This document shows, piece after piece, positions 23,873 to 35,833 of a DNA stretch of 64,000 nt. The translations under genes and the position numbers were made by a program. This stretch comes from Dysidea avara. Taxonomy: Eukaryota; Porifera; Demospongiae; Dictyoceratida; Dysideidae. Location: assembly GCF_963678975.1 (NCBI RefSeq), contig NC_089275.1:17434220-17498219 (forward strand). Direction: 5' to 3'. The notes below the pieces were generated by a model that ran no database searches, was not told the DNA's origin, and saw only the letters and a program-made list of their open reading frames with translations. Numbering within the stretch: position 1 is the first letter of the stretch; every line of letters starts with the position of its first letter.

Positions 23873-25724
23873 TAGTCAGTATGCTTGTTATGCGTACATC
23901 ATGGCCGTGGGTTCAGATCTGCCAACTGATGGTACTTTCTTGCATGGGCCAGTAGCAAAATGCATACGTCCACTATCTATACATAATGGGATGCACAAAA
24001 GAAGCATAATGTTATATGTAGTGAAGTACAGTCAAATCACAATAGTTTTTGACTTCAGATGTACATGATGCAGCTATGTATAGACTAAATAATAATAGTG
24101 TCTATAATGGTATCCAAAAGTGAGCTGAGTCAAGTGGTGCAAGCCATGCATAAGTATATTCAATGTAAACTGAGGGGTAGGAACAACCATGCATCTCTGA
24201 TTTTAAGTAGTAGAATTTTTAGACTCGGGTGAAATTTAGTCGAGGATGTATTTCAAGTAATAATCAGGCTTTGATGGGGTGGCTTTATGGTAGCTGGCAG
24301 TACTACGTAGTTTTATCATGAGATTGTCATGAGGGCATGTTGGTCCCTGATATTAACAGAACGGTAAGAGCAGCTAGTAAAATTACTTATTTTCGAATGC
24401 TGAAACGTTGTCATCATAACACCAACAAAAAAAGTACATGCATAGACTCTAATGTTATATCCACACTCGTGAATGCTTTTACCTCTTGCATGACTAGCAG
24501 CAAACAAACAAAAAGTCCACAGGTGCTCTATTATTATATATGTATTAAATTATTGTGGTGACGGGTTCCTCTGATACATTGCATGCTTGTTGGCATCTTA
24601 AGCTAGGACGTGATCCTATGTCTCCCTCAGTAGCACCATAGATTCTATTGACTACTGCACAAGAGTATGTAGCTAGAATGCACAGTAAATGTATGCTCGC
24701 TTGGTTCTCATCCACTAAAGTTGAGTTTGCTGAGATTACTTTTAGGTTAATTGTTACTAGCTATATTATGAAGATTAGATGTAGCTAGCCTTCTAAAAGG
24801 CCGCATATTTTGCTGCCTTCATTGAACTGAAAGACACATAACCAGTCTTTTTAGCATCAAAATCGTGTGCACATGAATTGAATAGCCGAAACTGAGGCGA
24901 TAGGGTGAAGGTGGAAATGACGGAGCCCGGAAAATGAGAGACAACAACCATCACTGACTGAGTTTCCTTGGCCGGCCGATTCAGTGTAGTGTCTCTCGCA
25001 CAACTGAATTGTAACGAGTGAGCTTCGACAGTTCATAATGGAATCACCATCACACATGATCCCTTGTGCACTAATCGTCGCTGTTACTAGTCTTGTCGGT
25101 CGCGTGGCCAGATCACTTTAATTCTCTGTCATTCGGTACGGGGAGAAAGTCTGGCCGGGTCACGCGCTACGTTGTTACTGTCTTACACATCGAGCTCTAG
25201 TCTATACAGTGATTGGTATTTCCACCATATCGATAATCCGGCAGGGCATAGATATACCAAGCGAGATGACCATGATACCAACTAACCCAACGGTTCTGGA
25301 TATAGTTGAATACCACAATCGAATGTTCACATTAGGTATATGGTTTTAAATACATTTTGCTACCTGCTTAAACGTTAGAGGTATTCGTAAGGTGTGTGAG
25401 CATATTTAGGAGTAGTGCGTTCATGCCTTTTGTTTCGTTTTTACAAGTATGCAGCTAGTTTATGACCTTCATACCACAGGGGAAAATTACCACAGGGGAA
25501 AATTCACATTCCAAGTGCACTTGGTGGAGGGAAAGATTACAGTTTACAAACTGCTTGCCCTTCCACCTCACCAGACCCTTGACAAGTTTCTATCATCACA
25601 GCATTGGGAAGCCGTAGTTTGCTTCTCTGTCCGATGTTTGAACAAGACAAAAACTTTTTTCTTTTATTTAATTAAAATGTTAAATTATTTTGTTGTTTGT
25701 TTTGTGTTCATTTGCTTACTTTGT

Positions 25725-25977
25725 AATTTTCACCTTCTGCAGCATCACATTACTGTCCAATTTCAGGATATTACGTAGCTCCTCTGATGTAAAGGTTTCT
25801 GGTACAAAGGCTGAACAGCTACTCATTACTCTTATAAGGTTGCAATTCAGAACAGTCTTCCAGCTTGCATAACTACCCACTTGGACGTTCAGCATGCCTG
25901 GTATTTGCACCTTTCCACAGCAAAGAGTGCCTCCAGCTGGCTGACCACCAGGCCTTGGAGGAGGGAGCATGTTTTTG
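25725..25977 (-). CDS. Possible internal coding exon, unknown protein
   Basis: An open frame of about 84 codons lies between a good acceptor (TATTGCAG, AG at 25979-25978) and a good donor (GTAAGC just below 25725). The peptide starts KNMLPPPRPGGQPAGG, then has CCGKVQIPG, SYASWKTVLNC and FTSEELRNILKLDSNV; the mix of residues looks protein-like. No matching neighbour exon or family was recognised, so it may be chance. Confidence 0.25.
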
Positions 25978-26454
25978 CTGCAATACATAATTAGTCAACA
26001 TTTCGTTATACCCACTTCTTCAGTGCATGAAAACACTAAGAGAGTAAAAGCTCCATGTTCCAACTTCCTTACCTCTCTAATGCATCCTTTTCTTTTCCAA
26101 CTCCACATGCCTGTAACACTGAGATGGAGACAATGAACAACAGAGGACTGAATTTGTCACATAAATATTATAGGATGCCTTCTGTCCAGAATGCTGTACA
26201 GTTAAAACACCACTGCAGTGTGCATTTCTCAAGGTTGATTGCATGTTTGAGGGCTTTCACTGATTATACATGCCTGTATCCATGGTTAAAAAGCTTTGGA
26301 GGGGTAAAACCACCTTCAAAAGTTACAAAACCTCCAAAGCTTTGTTAGGTACATTTGTAATAAAACTTAATCACAGTGGCACCTTTAGCATAGTCCATAT
26401 GCATCAGTGTATTAATGTCTGATTGGGAGATGTATACTGCAATGTATGGTTCTT

Positions 26455-26545
26455 GGCTTTTTATTTATTTTTTTAATAATGCTTTACAGCACAAGTGCTG
26501 AAGGTCTGTAGGACACCTGGTCCTACAGCCTGCTTAAAGTTGTTA
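26455..26545 (-). mobile_element. LINE-like 3' end fragment
   Basis: TTTATTTATTTTTTTAATAA is followed by GCTTTACAGCACAAGTGCTG and AGGACACCTGGTCCTACAGC, the same sequence as 51967-52040 and the short tail at 13895. Read on the minus strand it ends in an A/T-rich tail, as a retroposon does. Confidence 0.55.
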
Positions 26546-27288
26546 CAGAAACTGTGTTTGAAAAGGTGGAGTTGAATTCTAAATACACTCTATGTCTTAC
26601 ATGTACAGTATTATTCTGATTTCAGCTATTCAGAACCAAATATTAATTTTGTATTCATATGTTTGGTATCATTATGCACTCAGAGTCTGTTTTTTCAGTG
26701 CTGAATGTCAATCTGTAAATTTGCAAGTACATTTACCAATGGGTATGGACATTATCTCTTTTAAGGTGTTTTGGGAGAATTTACAGCCTGCTCCTTGATC
26801 TTACAAAAAAATTAATAGAGAATAATATTATTCCCATAATCACTAGGGAGTGCCATTGGTTAAGTAATAAGACAATAGTGGCTGTCTCTACCATGCAGAA
26901 GATGTGGTCTGTAGCCACAACCCACACACTATACATGTTCTTTAATTTGTACAGTACCATGCATAAAATATATCAGTGGTATGCTCCTAAGTGGTGATAC
27001 TATTGAATGAATGCTGACAATATTTTTCAACCTGCAGAGCGTATGTGCCAGGTGCACAAAGCCAGCCATGCATGATGTCATGGGCCCTGCCCCTCGCAGG
27101 ACCTGCAAATCATGCAGGGAAGACTGATGTAGACCTACAACATACACTAAGTTGCTAAGCTAAAGGAGTAGAGGTCACCAGGGCAGTAGGACATGTATAT
27201 GCTGAAAGTATGTTGAATCAAGAATTATACACACCCTATAGCATGTACACACTGAGCTGGATCCCCAAAAACATTTAATAATGCGGCG

Positions 27289-27610
27289 GCACCTATCAAT
27301 ATTATGCCCCACCACCCCTCTCCCGGGCAAGGGTGGGAGAAAGGTGGGGATTTGACTTTTTCAAACATCAAATTCCCCACCCGTGGGGCATGACGAGTAG
27401 TCAAATCCCCACTTAGTGTACTTTGGGAAAGTAGGTTATTAGAGCAAGAAGTGCATGCATAGCTTATAAAGTCAAGCTAGTGCTAAAATTTTTGAACAGT
27501 CAAATGCCCCACTAGTGGGGCGATTTTAAAGGTCAAATCGGATCAAATCCCCCACTATTCCCCCGTGTACGCCTGGGAGGGGGGTAGTGGGGTTTAATAT
27601 TGATAGGTGC
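27289..27610. mobile_element. Inverted-repeat element with CCCCAC/GTGGGG-rich interior
   Basis: GCACCTATCAATATTA at the left end pairs with TAATATTGATAGGTGC at the right. Inside are several CAAATCCCCAC / GTGGGG pairs. No gene. A diverged relative starts at about 63705. Confidence 0.75.
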
Positions 27611-29288
27611 ATAATTCACAGATGCAATTACACATGAACCTGAAATTTTGCTCATTTGTAGCACTGCTTGGCCACTAAAAATTTTCAAAATGTTTTCATT
27701 GAAATGCTTAGCACATTCAATCCATACATTTCCTATGGGGAAGCCATATTGTGCACTATATATTACAGCCCTTTCCCAGCCAAACATGCACACATGTCTG
27801 TTGTTGACAATTTTACTGTCACCACTTTAGATATAATCATCTGGTTGGCTGAAGTGTTAATTCTCTGGCTCTTGAGAAAAGTCCGCTTTTGATTATTAGC
27901 TGTTCATGCAGTTCAACTTGTAATCAGCTCCTCCACCTAAAACTGGCTTCACATTTATTTAAATGGGCATTGTTTTATTTAATGGGCCACTTTATTGCAG
28001 TAATATATATTACTTATGCTCAGAATCGCATTAGTGGCACTGTAATGCTATAGTATGCTCCTTGCATAGTAGCTACATATTATTATCTGTTCCACTTAAG
28101 GTAGCTATAGCTAGTTGCTCACAGCAGTTCTAAATAATGCTAAAGTACAGTACATTCAACTTATTTACAATTGTCCTGTCCATTGGTCACGTGCACATTT
28201 ACTTGGACAGCAGACAGTTACTATGGTTACTACTCACACTACACTGTAAAAAATGAACAATAATTATAAATGCAGTAACTAAAGTTTGTTACATGGTGGG
28301 AGATTCACAAGTATATATATGCACTGTTATAACCTCCCCTGTCCTAACATCATGATCACACAATGTTCCTCTTCTAGGCCACTCCAAATAAATGTTACTG
28401 TAAATGTATGCTCGCTTGGTTCTCATCCACTATAGTTGAGTTTGCTGAGATTACTTTCAGGTTAATTGTTACCGGCTATGAAGATTACAGATAGCAAGCC
28501 TTCTAAAAGGTATATTTTGCTGCCTTCATTGAGCTGAAAGACACATAACTAGTCTTCTTAGCCTCAAAATTGTGTGTGTAGTGTCACATTATAGAGTTCT
28601 ACATAGATGAGATTACAACTGATTTAAAATCAAACACATATTCCATGCGCAATCACATTGTTCTCCCTCTCTATTTACACACAAACATTTCTTACATACC
28701 TATTACATCATGTACTATAATTACACGCATGCATCTCACACATGGCCTATTACATGATTTACTATAATTACAAAATCACAGTACATAAATGTGACCGGGC
28801 CTGCGAAAACAGGACATGTGGGCACAAACTGCACCCCATTACTCTACAGATCATATCGCAGTAGTGGAACAGAATATTTGTATTCTATAACTTACATCAT
28901 AATGCCAATTAAATGCTTACTAAGAGCTGAAAGTTGCGCAAAAGTATGTACTCTTTTATTAAGTATGTACTAGCTGTTCCAAGTAAACCTTCCCAGTCAT
29001 GATAATGTTTATTATTTGCATCCCTTAGGGCGCTATATATATATGAAGGCAGTGGATACTGAACAGAAAGTCAGTTCAATAAGCCGTACTGGCTATTGAA
29101 CTGACTTCACTAGCCACTTCCGAACAATTGACATAGCTAGCTAGTCATTTTTTTAGTTCCCATGACAAAAAAGACATGATCACATGTTGTAATGGTTAAA
29201 TGAAACAACTGAGTCGCCTGTTTACTTTATTCCTTTTACTGATACATTAATGGTCTACATGTTCAGTGTACATATACCAGTTCCGTTT

Positions 29289-29415
29289 GGGACTGCACGA
29301 TGACGTCAATAAAAACGTGACATCACGCAAACCGCTTGTTTTCAAATTTTTCTAACGGAGCAGTGTCACAGCGAGCTGAGAACGGGCTAGCTAACCACAC
29401 AGCACAAGGTAATTT
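29289..29415 (+). promoter_or_regulatory. Conserved CRE-type block upstream of SDR B
   Basis: TGACGTCA at 29301-29308; nearly identical to 12985-13110, with the same donor-like GTAATTTC after CACAGCACAAG. A putative promoter and noncoding leader exon, by the same argument as for paralog A. Confidence 0.4.
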
Positions 29416-29663
29416 CTATTGCACTTGTACATATCTACATGTGTGGTATACTGCATGGTGTATTTCAAACAATGAGTCCTCGAGGAGTCAAGAAATAAAT
29501 TTTAAAAGTCCGGTCTGACGGCGATGAGCCCTGACTTGATGGTCGGGTTAGGCTGCATGGTAGCCACTAACTAGCTACTTCAGCCAATAGGCTTAATGAG
29601 AATTGAGCTGAGCATTATTAGCCAGCAGATACTTTCGCAGTCACGAGAGACAATAAAGTTTGC

Positions 29664-29754
29664 TAGTCTCGTGCCCAGACCGCTTTTTTTTCTTTTTGTT
29701 TTTCTTTTTTCTCCGCCCCCACACAAAGAAAAAAGCGGTCTGGGCACGAGACTA
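29664..29754. mobile_element. 91 bp foldback element with imperfect 9 bp target duplication
   Basis: TAGTCTCGTGCCCAGACCGC at the left is matched exactly by its reverse complement at the right, around a T-rich and C-rich loop. AAAGTTTGC (29655-29663) and GAAGTTGGC (29755-29763) flank it. Tandem copy 1 has one GAAGTTGGC at 13411-13419 and no insert. Same family as 45085-45478. Confidence 0.85.
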
Positions 29755-30990
29755 GAAGTTGGCGTCTCGATTCAAGGGGATGGCACTTTAATATACCCTG
29801 TACTCTGATCTTCATCCTCGGTCAAAGTGAAAGTCAAAAGTCAAGCTAGAATTTTGCAGCTGGTCAAAGAATAAGCATGATTTGTAAGGTGTAAAAGAGC
29901 ATCCTATTGGCGACTACAAGCAACCTCAAACATATCACATCTTCACAAAACTTCATGACAAACTCTTTCATGCATTATGTAGCTTTTACAGTATCTAAGG
30001 TAACTCCAAAACGAACATCGCAAATATTAATTTTAGTCATTACCAACAACACAATCTGATTGGTGTGACCTGTTTTTGTGAATGGACGGGTGCCGCCACA
30101 CTAATTTGCATGCGAGTGGGCGGTCCATTTCCACTGTAAGATTGGCAGCTTTTCAAGCCAAATTTTCCTGGCTAAACTATTAGCTACATTTTTTTTTGAT
30201 TTATAGTTTTGCATCACCGCTGCCTCCACATTCATTACTGCTATAATTGATCATGTGCACTGGCATCTCGATGTTTAGACAAACTAGCCATCATTTTCAG
30301 CTACGGGTAAAGTGTAAGCATAAGCTTTAAGTAGGCCTTTGATTATACTTGTAGTGACAGGTGGCTGATGAAAAATGACCACCCACACACATCAAAGCTG
30401 AGGAGGTGGCTGATAAGAAACTAGCTAGCAATCTGGCCTAATGGTTATTGCCATTTATTATTGTTATGCCAGCCAACACCTGTTGAGGTAGGTAGGGGAA
30501 AATCCAAGATTTCACATACTAACAGGGACAAAGCTTTATGATGCATGGGGCTCAAAAATGAGGTGTATAGCTAGTTGGTTGACATGCATAAGTAACATAA
30601 CTAGTCTTGTATGCAAGTACACTAAGCATGTTGGACCATTGGAAAGAATGGAAATGGAAGCAAAACATGGAAAATGGAAATAATCTTCATTATACATGTA
30701 TGATACCTTACTTTGTAGCCACCTCTTTATGACCATCTTGCTACAAAGACCAGACTGAGTTTACAAAGGCCACATGTATGAGTGTGTTGAATTTACTTAG
30801 ATCCTAGTCATGGCCTCATAATAAGACCATCCTATTGTTTTACTTGAGCATATACTTGATTTGACCTTTTCCATTTTACTATTGATTTTACCACTATACA
30901 TTGCATATCATGGTGTCAGTACTATAGTATAAATATTGTCTAGTTTTGGATTGAACACATAAAATTCCAAGGCAGTTCTGGAAAGAAAAA

Positions 30991-32266
30991 ATGTCTGCTA
31001 CACCTGAAGCAAAAAAGAAGAAGACAGACTATAGTTCACCAAGATTTGGTGGCAAGGTAGCAATAGTCACTGGAGGAGCTTCGGGGATTGGATTAGCAAC
31101 AGTAGAACAACTGGCTCAAGAAGGAACAAGCGTTGCTATCTTTGATATCGACAAGTCAGCAGGAGAGAAAGTATGAGTATGGCAAATGTATTAGTTGTGT
31201 ATACATGTGTACAGAGTCTCTATTGTAGTTAGTAGATCTCATGTCTTAAACCTCTGGGTTTCATTTAATTAAAAATCTTGAAAATTGTCATTGATGCTTA
31301 TTTCTTATGCTCAAAATTATTGGCACAATCCTAGGTTTGATCTTAAGAAGGAGCATTCTTGTATCAGAAATACATTACATGTCAGCTTGCTTAATGGTAT
31401 TATTGTTCTCCATCCATCCATATTTACTTACGTATTTTTTAGAAATCTTAGTGAAATACACTAAATAATTGAGTGCTGTTTGGTATAACTCTAAGATCAT
31501 AATATTAAACTATTTTTACTTGTAAAAAGTACGGCTATTAGCTAACCTTGTTGATAAAAATTAACTAATGATATTACTAGCTAAGTTTTCTCCATCTCTG
31601 TAGGCTGTTGAAGAGTTTAGTTTACAAGGAATGAATGTGACCTTTTATGAGGTGGATATTTCAGACAAGGATCAATGTGTAGCAGCAGTGAAGAAAGTTG
31701 CAGATAATAACAATGGGCTTGTACACTTCCTGGTCAACAGTGCTGCATTCTTTTCCTTCAAAGGAATCACAACAGATAAGGAAGACTGGGATAACTCTTT
31801 TGGTGTAAACGTAGTCGGCTTTGCTAACATGGTACAGGCTTGCTATCCATACATGAAAGAGATGAAAGGAGTTGATAAGTCAGTGGTAAATATTTCCAGT
31901 GCTGCAGCTCACCGATCATTAAAAGATCGTTGGGCATATTCAGCTAGCAAGGGTGCCATTATAAGTATTACAAAGTGTATGGCTTTGGATCTATCTATTG
32001 ATGGCATAAGAGTAAATTCCATCAGCCCTGGCTGGGTGTGGACACCAATAGTGATGAAACTTGCTGCTGAAGATGGAGGTAGAGAAAAATGGGAGCCAAT
32101 ATGTGCAAACTATCATATGCTGAGAAGATTCTGTGAGGCGAGTGAAGTAGCCAGTGCCATCTGCTTCCTACTCAGTCAAGATGCTTCTTACATCACGGGT
32201 ACAGATTTGCCAGTTGATGGTGGCTTCACATCTATGAGTCCTGAAGGATATGGAGAGAGTATATAG
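30991..32266 (+). CDS. Classical short-chain dehydrogenase/reductase, paralog B
   Basis: Exons 30991-31170 and 31604-32266, with a 433 bp phase-0 intron highly similar to that of paralog A; 280 residues. All SDR motifs are intact: TGGASGIG, FDID acidic residue, VN in GVNVVG, catalytic Ser, YSASK and the VDGG close. Against A it differs at three exon-1 residues (Gly for Ser, Gln for Arg, Thr for Ala) and is identical in exon 2 until the last residues. There it stops early at GYGESI: the nucleotides that encode FAGSNY in paralogs C-E are still visible behind the TAG but out of use. AATAAA at 32393-32398. Function as for A; the C-terminal loss may affect tetramer contacts (inference). Confidence 0.9.
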
Positions 32267-33079
32267 TTTTGCTGAGTCCAGCTATTAGCTAAATAGATTA
32301 TTAGAACCACGGTGATTTTTAGGTTTGTTATAAGTATTTCATTAACAATGTAGTACATGTGTGCATGTTCTGTAGTAAATACAGCATGTAATAATAAACA
32401 GCAATAATTGTGCAGTTCTTCGATAGTTATTTGTGCTAGTGGCAACCATGCAGAACTTTCATTGTGCTTCAATTTAGAAAGAATCGTGTATATATTCCTT
32501 CATATTTTGGGTGTTGTGAACTACTGTGCTATAGCTTCCTATATGTTAGCTATAATGAGTTTGTTTACTGTTTCATTCCTTGAGACATGTACGATTCAGT
32601 TCAGAATTCATGAACAATTTTATTACAACTGCTCCTTTTAAAAACAGAAATGCATGCGTACAGTAATGCATAATGTATCCTAGCTTATACAGCAATAAAT
32701 TATAATATATGAACTCACAATTACTGGTGGCTACATTATTTTGCGCTAATAATGCGGCAAACCGTTTGATGGTGTGGAGGCTAGGTTGTTGCATGGGTTT
32801 TTGCCTAAACCATGCATCCCTCCTTTACTACTTGATTTGATACACATACATATATACACCAAAATATTTCGTAGATTTGAATTTAGTTACTCAGTACGTG
32901 GACAGGCAGATTATAAAGGGGACCATCCCAAAAATTTATATAGCTAGCTACATGCACAAATTTACTAGTTATATTCAAGTTTGCTAAAAATGGATTTCCA
33001 TGCAAGATAGGGAGATTGCATGTTCCAATCACCGAATGTATAGGGAAAGTATTGAATTTATGGATGAGTAGGGTACATG

Positions 33080-33782
33080 TCATGGCATCTCCTAGTAGAT
33101 CTTGGTGAATATGATGGAATCTTTAGAGCTGTATAAGGTGATAATTATGCTAAAATGTACATGCACTGTAACTGGTTGTAACAGTTAAAGAAAAATTACA
33201 GTATATGCTGTGTTCTTTGGATAATTAGACAATGGCATGCAGCGTTTCGTTTGATGTGTGGAGGTCTCTTATTTGCGAAGAAACCTGGTATCAGGTGTCA
33301 GCTTACCGCATGGCCAGACACCCGACAGAAGTTACAACCACAATGTGGCCTACAGTAATGCAATTAGCCTTTTGTGGACAATTAGTATTTCGAACATCAG
33401 TAAACACCAAGCGATTGCGAGCAGGTTATTACAAAGAAATTACACTCAGGTAGCTACGCTGTTGTCGTGGGTAGCTCAGCGGATTTATAGACCATCGTGG
33501 TACAAGCCATTAATTCAGTTTGTGGTCTTCGCCATATTAAAGCACGCTCTGTAGACCATGCAAGACAGCCATGTTAGCACTGGCTATTCCCATTCACACG
33601 TATCTATAATGCCTCAAACATACTTTTTATCGACTTTACAAATCTTCAGTTATTCGCGCTTCATGCATGGCTTGCGCGCGAGCTTGTGCGACCTCACATC
33701 CTTTGCTCGCTGTATACCCTAGGTGTTTACAATGGGAACTCTCCATACTAACTCACTGCTTCTACGCCATCGTCTAAAACAC
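33080..33782. other. Intergenic stretch with unassigned open frames
   Basis: Two overlapping plus-strand frames (33232-33453 and 33258-33554) are open, but I recognise neither, and no splice context favours one. The part 33560-33780 is GC-richer and leads into the large palindrome. Confidence 0.35.
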
Positions 33783-33919
33783 TTAGACACTCACAATAGG
33801 CGTCTTCGAGGATTTAAAAACCTGAGGTGACGTCAATAATTACCGAGGCGCAGCCGCGGTAATTATTGACGTCACCTCAGGTTTTTAAATCCTCGAAGAC
33901 ACCTATTGCGAGTGTCTAA
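33783..33919. repeat. 137 bp palindrome with 63 bp arms and two TGACGTCA sites
   Basis: Left arm TTAGACACTCACAATAGG... and right arm differ at two positions only; the loop is AGGCGCAGCCG. Each arm carries GTGACGTCA, the CRE/ATF core. Single-strand transcripts would form a long stable hairpin. Confidence 0.9.
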
Positions 33920-34266
33920 CTATTATTTAGGTGTTGAACTGATCAACTTTTGTGTAGCTACACTTGGTACGATGACTATCATACTACTGATAACAGTTGA
34001 TCGAATGCTTTGTTTGACTGTCCTAAATTGGTTTGGTTGATTTGATCAGTTGTGACTATCAACTGACACTATACAGCTAAATGGTTTGAAATGCACTGAT
34101 GCTTTTAATTCTTGCTACAGAATACCTGTACACAATAGCTATACATACTGTAGCAGTTTATACAGCCTGTAACCTTATAGAGAAAAGTTATATAAACCCA
34201 CAATTACTGGTGAATGTCATTGGTTAGATTATAAATACATTTTGCTTCTGCAAATAAAGTGGCAAT

Positions 34267-34407
34267 CTGTTTGATGGTGTGGCGGTTGTTGTGTGTGGGT
34301 TATGGCCTAAACCCACACACCAGCCTCCACACCATCAAACAGCCTGCCCTACCCCTCCGGCTGAGTACATGCATCAGTGATAGGCCTCACTGATGCATGG
34401 CTCAGCC
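34267..34407. repeat. Two adjacent hairpins, family P and a GCATCAGTGA stem
   Basis: 34267-34342: CTGTTTGATGGTGTGG pairs with CCACACCATCAAACAG around ATGGCC. 34359-34407: GGCTGAGTACATGCATCAGT pairs imperfectly with ACTGATGCATGGCTCAGCC around a TAGGCC loop. The first is the best preserved member of family P. Confidence 0.75.
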
Positions 34408-34409
34408 AG

Positions 34410-35830
34410 ATGAGCAGCATTGCCCGGTTACCTCACCTGTCAGCATCCCTGCTTAGGAGCATATGCTGTGGAAACAGGTGTGGTATCCCCTTTTACAATT
34501 ATGTTGTCACTGCATGCATGTGGACATAGATAGCTACAAGCAGTAGTAATAAGCAGCAGCAAGAAAAACAGTTTAAAATTTTACACACAAATTAAATGTG
34601 CGGTTATGATGAGAACAGTCAAACTGACCCTCGTAAGCCATGCAGAAAGGCGAAGGAGAAATCAAATTTCTATAGAAAGGCGGTCAGTCAGTATGGTATT
34701 GTATGCATGTCATGCACTTCATGGTCATAGGCCCTATACATTTGGATGCCACCATGGCTGGGTTAAGGCAAGTCTTCATGATACTGAGCTACATATGTAG
34801 CTAATTTCAGCACTGAAATTTCATCATCAAGATAGCTACTGTAGTCTATGGAGAAAATCCAGAATAAGGTACTGAACCAAGTTTCAAAGAAACAATTAAT
34901 CGCAGACCATGGGCATCCATACAAGATTATTGCACAGAAAATGTCTTGCAACTAGAATTTTGGAAAATCACATTACTAGTGTATTTTGCAAATTTCTTGC
35001 AAGAATTAGACTCTCGGCCGAAAAATGCATGTCCTCTTTCTCGCAAGTCATGACATAGACTAAATTTAATCTATGGTCAGGATCACTTGCACTTCATAAT
35101 TATTGCTTCCCATAGTTACGTTTACGGGCGTTTCCGTTACATGATTGTGTAAGGCGAGCCCGAGCCAGTGAGCTGAGAAACCGAGGTGAACTACAGGTGA
35201 GAATATTTGTTTATTATGCAATAAAATGTTGTACGCATCCATGCATGTGGCTATATGGCACTTTTGCACAGTATAGAATTGTAGTGTAGCGGAGAGTCGA
35301 TGAAATGGCACTGCGGGTTGCGCCCCCACGATGATGGGAATAGGCGAACCGCCAACTTGCAGTCGCCCGGCCGGATTGCTCGATAACAATGACTATCCCT
35401 TCAGAAACTTTTACAATACATTGTTAGTCAATACTTTCACACGCAGGGAGGTTTGTTTACAGTGAGCAAGTAGAGGCGTGAAGGTCATTATTGAGGTCAA
35501 ATACAACATCCTTCAAAATTTCCCTTACGTTCAGCATAGTAACTACAAAGATGTCTGTGAGGATGGCTGTCATTAGTGTCATGTTACCTAAACTGTTCTC
35601 TTATAAGGCCAACAATTGTAATTTCCTTGTTTCCTGTCCTAAGTCAGACAAAAAATACCGTGCTCTGGGGCGGGCAGCTATTATTTATTATATTACAAAA
35701 TGTATTATGTAAATATCAAGGACATTAAAGGGAGCCCATTTACTTCAAATTACTTTTTTTCTCAGATTCAGGAGTTAGGTTCAAGGTTAGTTATGAATTA
35801 AAAGATTTTACTAAGATTCAAACTCTAGAA
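34410..35830. other. Intergenic stretch without recognised gene
   Basis: Several open frames occur on both strands, none with a domain signature. Around 35050 there is a small stem (CATAGACTAAATTTAATCTATG region). Confidence 0.35.
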
Positions 35831-35833
35831 GGT

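Larger units (their letters stand above)
20930..24870 (+). repeat. Tandem segment copy 2, SDR gene lost
   Basis: Colinear matches to copies 1 and 3: 20940 (AAGTCTCTATTAGTG) to 8345, 21283-21350 hairpin to 8804-8871, 21431 TTGTAGACC to 9002, TTACATGGTGGGAG at about 23550 to 28288, and 24690-24870 (ATGCTCGCTTGGTTCTCATC) to 28400-28580. No SDR exon follows. It is thus a truncated third copy of the duplicated unit. Confidence 0.6.
26350..32910 (+). repeat. Tandem segment copy 3 (contains SDR gene B)
   Basis: Same order of anchors as copy 1. Private insertions are the inverted-repeat element at 27289-27610 and the foldback at 29664-29754. A block present in copy 1 downstream of the hairpin module (about 16.83-17.64 kb) is missing here. 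The right end is near GTGGACAGGCAG at about 32905, matching about 17735 in copy 1. Confidence 0.7.

Noticed and set aside
25449-25778. 109-codon plus-strand frame
   Set aside because: Its second half is a low-complexity Phe/Tyr-rich run over T-rich DNA; the start contains a 16 bp direct repeat (ACCACAGGGGAAAATT twice). No family recognised.
33463-33540. tRNA-like GTAGCTCAGCGG box
   Set aside because: No matching B box or acceptor stem follows.
33232-33554. Two overlapping open frames
   Set aside because: They overlap in different frames and neither shows a motif; probably chance in GC-richer DNA.
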